A stretch of 64,000 nt of DNA from Sisyra terminalis (lineage: Eukaryota > Arthropoda > Insecta > Neuroptera > Sisyridae): contig OY292274.1 of the NCBI GenBank assembly GCA_958496175.1, positions 47,874,630-47,938,629 of the forward strand, in the 5' to 3' direction. The position numbers were made by a program, and so were the translations under genes. Each line of letters opens with the position of its first letter. The stretch's first letter is position 1. Shown here piece after piece: positions 57,720-64,000 of the stretch. The notes below the pieces were generated by a model, which was not told where the DNA came from, ran no database searches, and saw nothing but the letters and a program-made list of their open reading frames with translations.

Positions 57720-60700
57720 CAAGCGATTAAAATGCATTGATCTAAACTTTTTGTACCTGCTCCCTCCTTTTTTATTTAAAAAATAAATTGCACTTCCTCT
57801 TATGACTATCTAATATAATAAATACTCATCCGATATTATAGTTTATTTAATGAACTTCGAATTATTTACCACATAATCAGTAGGTAAATATAATTTAAAT
57901 ATTGTTTATAAATAATGTTAATTTTAACGAACGCTGAAAGCCTTCTATGTCATAGTTTTATGTCATTCTGAGGGGGTGCGCCCCATAATTTAAAAACCGT
58001 TGTATTTAAGGATGCATATATTATGTAACTTATATAGTTATAATTATTTATTTAAATGGAATACAATAAATAATTTTTAAAGATCACACTGCGCGTTAAT
58101 TGATCAATTTATTTTACAAATTTGATTATTTATAAGATTCACAATGAATTATTAATGATAAGACGACATTTGCTCGGTTTCGTCTTAGTTTCGTTGATCT
58201 TTTGCGAAACTAAGATTCAAGTCTCGTTTTGGGGTACAAATTTGAATTGGATTTCTTTCCAGAACTTCCAAAACTTTCCAACTTCAAAAACGTTAAAAAT
58301 TAAGAAGTAATATTATTTTAATTGATGGAAGATTTGTATTATTGCGTAAAGAAAACAGTACCGATTTTATTAAATCTGGATTTAGATGAATTAGTATAAG
58401 TTTGCATATGGAAACGATCATTTAATCAAATTCTTTAATAGAAATTTGAAAAAATGCTTATTCTTTACACATATAAATATTGTAATTTGTAGGAGGGAGA
58501 TTCTTGGTAAGTGTACCAATACAATGTCTAAAGTTTTTATAGTACATTCAGCTCCGGACGGTACTTCCGGTAAATGTGTACAAATCATTGACTAAAGATG
58601 TAAAACTGAAACCACAGTATGAAAAACTTAGCTAAATACCTGAATTCAATTTTTAAACGAATGAGGTAAAACATATTTTACGTTTATCGTAGAAATAACA
58701 TCAAAAATAATGATTTTCAATCAGGATTTTCTCCGAAAAAAAATCATAAAGCGCCAATAAAATTTAATATCCGCGTAGGCTTAAAACAAGTAAAAATTGA
58801 ACGGTACTTCGTAGGTAAATCTAACATAGTCATCTTCCCAAATTGTCCTCTTGCAGAAATTTTCAAATAAAAAACGAGCCAAGCCCCCAAACCATCGTTC
58901 TCGTCCTCACCATCACATTAGCTCCATGTGGGTGAGTGTTAAAAATGTCGTTAAAGTCCCACTTTTTCTCGTCGAGCTAAATAAATTGTTCTTTTTCCTT
59001 TGAAGATGGAGAAAATCCACAACAAGTTAGTGTAGGCGAATTTTTGGACTCTAACTGTTTTCATAAAGCATTTTTATGCTCTTCTATGAATAATATAATA
59101 ATAAAATACCATTATTATTATTCTAACAACTTTTTTTTTCTCTATCTACCCTCCCATTTTCGCACTTTTGCTCTTCTTCCACACGTAAGATCAACTAGAA
59201 ATATTTTTTTGGAAATACATTAAAATTTATGCTTTAATATCATATTATGAATAAAATATTACAAAGAAGCAAAAACTGACTCGTTTTTTCCCGCGGATAA
59301 ATTATATTTTTCGAGCAATTTTATGTTAAATTTTACATTTTTTTTCTCGTTTTCTTCTTGTTCTATCTTATATGATGTGATTTGAAGAAAAGATTTGATT
59401 AAATTGTATAAAAGAACGAATGAAAACGAAAACGAGAAAAAATAGTATTGTGAAATTGATAGGTTTTTAAAGGAATTTTTATTTATTGCCTTTGAATTCA
59501 ATATAAAAGTAAAAATTTATCGATAATTCGATTTCTTTCATCATACATAAATGTATTGTAATTTTTTTAACGTGATTACTTTTATTTATGTCTTATTTTT
59601 CTACGAAAAAACATAAAGAATTTATCGAGATATCTTTTTACGGGGATAAAGCTTTAAATCTTCAAAGCCCTTTCGTTTTTTTTTCGATTTAAAATAAATA
59701 AAAAAAATGGAATTGAAAAGATTTTGATACAAGTGAAGCTATCGTGAGATTTTTTTTTCGAGAATCCTACAAAAGTATTTTTAAATTTTTCATATTGATT
59801 CATAAATATTTTTATTAAAAGAATTGAATAACATGTTCGGACAATAATAAGCTTTCAAAGCTTGATAAAAGATGAGTTAGATATTTGTTCATCAAGGTTT
59901 ATATTATAATTATTACTTTTTGATAAAAATTTTTAAAGTTGCTTAAGTGTTTCTCTTAAAAGAAAGCCTTATTTTTTTAACGATTAAATTTTACTTTAAG
60001 GAAACAGTTTAAAAAAATTATTTTTCTATTTACGATTAATTGCTGCTCAAGTAAGGATATTATTGAAGTAAAAACTTTTTAGAGTTTATTTTTAAATCAA
60101 TAGTTGTCCTGTATTTCAAGTAAAATATATTTTTATCAATTAACTATGAAACCTATCACCGATACCGCAATCCCAATATTTAACACTTGATACTGTTATT
60201 GGAATTAAACAAGCAATTAAAAAACCAATATTGAAAACAGAGTTTTTAAGAAAGCGTGAACTTAATTTTAATAACGAACGATAAAAACTTAATACATTAA
60301 GTAAAGAGCACATTTTATTAAGTTCAATTATGCCAGGTCAATAGGAGCTCGTTTTAGGTAATTTTAGGATTTGTTAAATTTTTAAATGAATTTCTTAAAT
60401 TTTATCAAGTAAAGGTAAAAATTAACAGACCAATTAAGTCTATTATTGGAACCAAAGAAATGAGAAACCAAAACTAAAATCGAAATTTAAGACGGCGGTA
60501 AAGTTGAAATTTTAAAAATGCGCAAACTCAGAGTTTTTGTTTCAGGGGGTCTTAGAGCGAAAAAGAATAAAAATTTTCCCGAAATTTTTGGAAAATGTTT
60601 CTATATAAATATACTTAACTACGTATCCCGAGGTTATCTTTGAACGTGAATTGGTAAACGAGAAATCATCTTATCGAAATAATTTTGTTCATAATTACGT

Positions 60701-63700
60701 GTAAATAATTATACTTAGTTAAAAAGTGCTTTAAAAGTGCTAATGCAAGAATCTATTCTATTTTAAAAATGGGGTAACAAGTCTCCATTTTTGAACGCTA
60801 CATGGCTATTTTTTAGTACATGGAATAGTAAAATTTGGCAGAATACTATTTATGAGTATATTTGGAAAAACTTAACAACTTTAATTTATTGGTAGGTAAA
60901 CGGTAATTGAAAAACAAAATATAATTTTCCAACAAGGATTTTGAAAATGTGAAAGCTCAGGATTTTGGTTTGCTCCAACTCCATTTAAACTGACCAAAAA
61001 AAAAACAAATTTTTGAGTTGTAAGTGTAATATTTTTCTAATATTTCTCTGGACTAAGAAAGTATAGGAAAGCTTTATTTGTCGTAATGGTTTAACATTTG
61101 TTGAATGAAATTAGTTTGAAACATATGTGAAAAAAAATTCAATGGAAAATTGAACTTTAAAAGGCTTTTTAGAGCAAAAAGATAAATGAAATAAGCCTCT
61201 CGAATTATGATAAGAGGTTATGTTTGATAAGGTGGTTGGTTGGAGTTTGTGATAATTCAAATACGTTTCACTCACATCAAAGGTTTTCACAAAGCTTTGT
61301 CTTTGTCCCGCCTCAATGGAACTTGATATGTTAGTTGAGAGACTCGAGGAAATAAATCCAGTTCTGGAGCGAATTCAGCAGAAACATTTTGACACCAGAA
61401 TTTCAAACATTATCTCACACCCCATCAAGTTGGTTAGGGGAGGTCTTGAGGTGAGGTGGAGTAGATACTCCGTGAAGAGCTTTCAGCAGCTGTTTCACAT
61501 AACCTTTTGCATGTAACTAATACCGCTCTTTATTCGGCACGTATGAGAGAGCTTTTAGGGATGAGACCACCCACTCATTTCGCACCACTGAACGTGTAAT
61601 ATGCTCTTCTATTCATTCGTCACTGATATTGGGAGATGCGAGAGCTTTATTAAATTAACGCTTGTAAATAAGTTGTCGAGCGCCTCGTGTGACATTGAAG
61701 CTTCGCTCGCGAATTGTTTCAAATATTTAAAATGTTTAAAATGCGGGATTTTCTCGCGAGACGAGACAAATTAAATCATATCGGGCTGAAACCAGCGCAC
61801 ATCTGCTGCAGCTTTCGACTAACTAAATACAAAGTACGTGTTACGTTTTATTACTCGAGTTGAGTCAATAATCGAGTTACGATCGAGTCATAAAACCCAT
61901 TCAATAAAACCAACAAGTCCGGGTAAATTTTTCGAAAAGCTCATCGTTTAAAACCAACAATATTCCGTTTAAGTTGCCACAAAAATATCTTCACTATTCC
62001 AGTATTTCCCATATAAATTTTTCAAAGGACGCAAAATTGAAAATGTTAATTTATGACCGTTGAATTTTCTCACGTAAATATTTAAATACATGCCGCGCAG
62101 TTCAGCTCAACGTCTCCTTAATATATCGTATATAATATTTTTCTTCCATGTATTTTTGTCTGCGATAAATTATTTCTCTTCGAAATTATTATTAAAATTA
62201 CGATTTCAACGAGACAAATTTTCTAACGCTTGATTGTCGCAGTCTATATGTCTTTTATTCCACTAATATTGAGTCGATTTACCCCAACTTGACTTCTGCC
62301 CATAATGAGATATTTAAAGACTTTCTCGTCTTCGCGTAAATTTCGAGGCTTTGAATATATTATACGTCTATATTGGATTTGAAATTACTGTAATTACAAT
62401 TATAATAAAGAGATACATAGTATTTGACGTTATCTCGTAATTAGAATACTGAGTTTTCTTATATATTTGTCTGAAGAAATTATAAAGATGAAGAAAGAAG
62501 AGGAAAAATTTTCATTAAAAAAATATAACTTTAGATTCAAAAAATATCAACAGGTAGTTGCGTATAGATTTCAACATATATTCCCGCAATTTTCTTGACG
62601 AAAAAAATTAAACTAAAAATTCAGCAACTATTTTTTTCGTTTTCTAATACCGAAATCGGTTCATACAGTTTTAACCTTTTTTTTTAGCACTACTTTAAAA
62701 TATATTCGATAGTTATAAAGAAATCATGCGGTGCTAACATCAGATTTTTAAGCTCGTTGGCCTTTTAAACCTTTATAAAAAAGCTGGCATAGTGCTATGT
62801 TTTTAGGGTTCCTCAACCAATAGTAAAAACGAAATCTCAATCATTTTGGTCCGTAAGATATGGCTAAATTTACGATGTCGCATTGTAAAAATTACAATAC
62901 TTTCGTTTGGGTCCAGCTTTACAATAAATAACTAAAATTACAATATATTATTGTAGTTTTTTCTATAATTTTTTCTGTGTACGTTAATTTTTGAGCCTAG
63001 TCACCATAGATATAAATTGGCTATTAACAATTCTTTAAGTAATGGTATCTTTTGTGTTTTATTCTATTTTAAGCTCAAAGAGGTAAAAAAAATGGCAATC
63101 GTTCAGTTATTTTTTTCTATACGAGACCCTTTATTGTGTATAGTCTGACATGCACTTGGTCATTTTTTTAAAATCAAAAGTTTTCGAAAAACATAAGATT
63201 AAAGATTTGAAAAATCTAGCTTGCGAATAGTTTTATAAATACAACAAATTGCAAAGAAAATTAGAAGCAATTTGTCGTCTTTCAATTTATTAAAGGTTTA
63301 AGATTAATTTTATTAAGGCTAGCGTCATATTTTGGTTTTGTCCAATTTGATCCATTAACCCCAAATTTTGGTCCCCATTGTGAATATTGCCATTACAGTG
63401 AATTTACAAGCAATATCGTTGATGTTTTCGGCCAAATTAATATCAAAATTCACCAGTGAGTCAAATATGGTCGTTTCGTCGACAATAAAACGTCCTCGCC
63501 GTTATTATTCTCGAGACGAGTTTAGTAAATTTTGGCTTGGACTCACCAATTCACAAAACACATTTAACCATACAATATTCCAGTCAGCTTGTATACGTTA
63601 ATATGACTGGAAACTTTAATGATAACAATAAATGATAATGTCAGAGAGGAGCGTAAGTGAATAAGTCGTAATTATAAATTCACGCCTTCGTAATGAGCTC

Positions 63701-64000
63701 GAATTCAACCCTAACAGAAGCTAGGTTGCAAATCAACCCTCACCGAACTTCACTTAAGTTACGTGTGTATTATATTTCCATGCATATGAGTAATATAAAT
63801 GGCGGTTTGTACAGATATCGTTCATTTTACGAGTAAACATTTCCACCCCATACCATAGGGAAATCTGCATATACACAAACATCTCCATATACATATTTCA
63901 ATGATCTTTGCTTAGAGATGAGATATTAGGTATTTAACAAACCACAGCACTCCCTCGCTATAGTCAATAGAGGAAAGTCAAGATCCGAACCACTACGTTT
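57720..64000 (+). other. Intron 3 DNA to the window end, no exon recognised
   Basis: 57720-61200 is mostly AT-rich. 61250-62330 and 63360-63970 are more balanced and unique. I looked for a phase-1 exon encoding the second Ig domain of the nephrin family (a Pro-Pro start, then a Cys and a WY block) and found none. The small open frames (for example 61316-61516 and 63368-63601) carry no family signature. Confidence 0.45.

Noticed and set aside
61316..61516. 66-codon open frame MELDMLVERLEE...
   Set aside because: Acidic and helical-looking but unrecognised, short, and without splice or promoter context.
40959..64000. Search for the exon encoding the second Ig domain
   Set aside because: No phase-1 acceptor followed by a Pro-Pro start and Ig core residues was found, so the exon is taken to lie outside the window.

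Overview
This is a 64 kb piece of a very AT-rich animal nuclear genome, almost certainly an insect. The evidence is a spliced gene of the insect nephrin family with large introns and many short, decayed transposable elements: Tc1-, hAT-, piggyBac- and Harbinger-type DNA elements, Jockey-type and other non-LTR relics, and a tRNA-derived SINE. I cannot fix the order; a beetle or other holometabolous insect is possible. There are no operons and no long open reading frames.

The only gene I can support runs on the + strand: the 5' part of a sticks-and-stones/hibris (nephrin-type) cell-adhesion receptor. Three coding exons join in phase. A 28-bp coding part of exon 1 (8370-8397) gives the start of a signal peptide. 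Exon 2 (35774-35935) gives the rest of the signal peptide and the first half of the N-terminal Ig domain. Exon 3 (40779-40958) completes that Ig domain. All introns are phase 1. Intron 1 is 27.4 kb, intron 2 is 4.8 kb, and intron 3 runs off the window end, at least 23 kb. No fourth exon is recognisable before 64000, so about 123 residues of a protein that is usually well over 1,000 residues are encoded here.

Layout: 1-7800 is upstream intergenic DNA with two SINE copies, a Jockey-like relic, a (TA)n tract and a 627-bp Tc1-type element. About 7800-8369 is the presumed promoter and 5' UTR, richer in GC, with a CACGTG box and short upstream ORFs. The rest is intronic DNA: stretches of unique, more balanced sequence that may hold regulatory elements, between transposon remnants.

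The most unusual locus is 42190-42905 in intron 3. Two neighbouring long inverted repeats, joined by a third inverted repeat, carry four copies of a hammerhead-ribozyme-like motif, one of them with every core position intact. Related motifs lie at about 14300 and 48400, with weaker ones at 6250 and 18580. This matches the minimal, short-helix-III hammerheads known from Penelope-like elements and retrozymes, but here in a head-to-head fold-back layout. Other clear structures are a Harbinger-like MITE nested in a SINE with an exactly reconstructable target, two Tc1 deletion derivatives of identical length, and hAT and piggyBac-like MITEs with visible target-site duplications.
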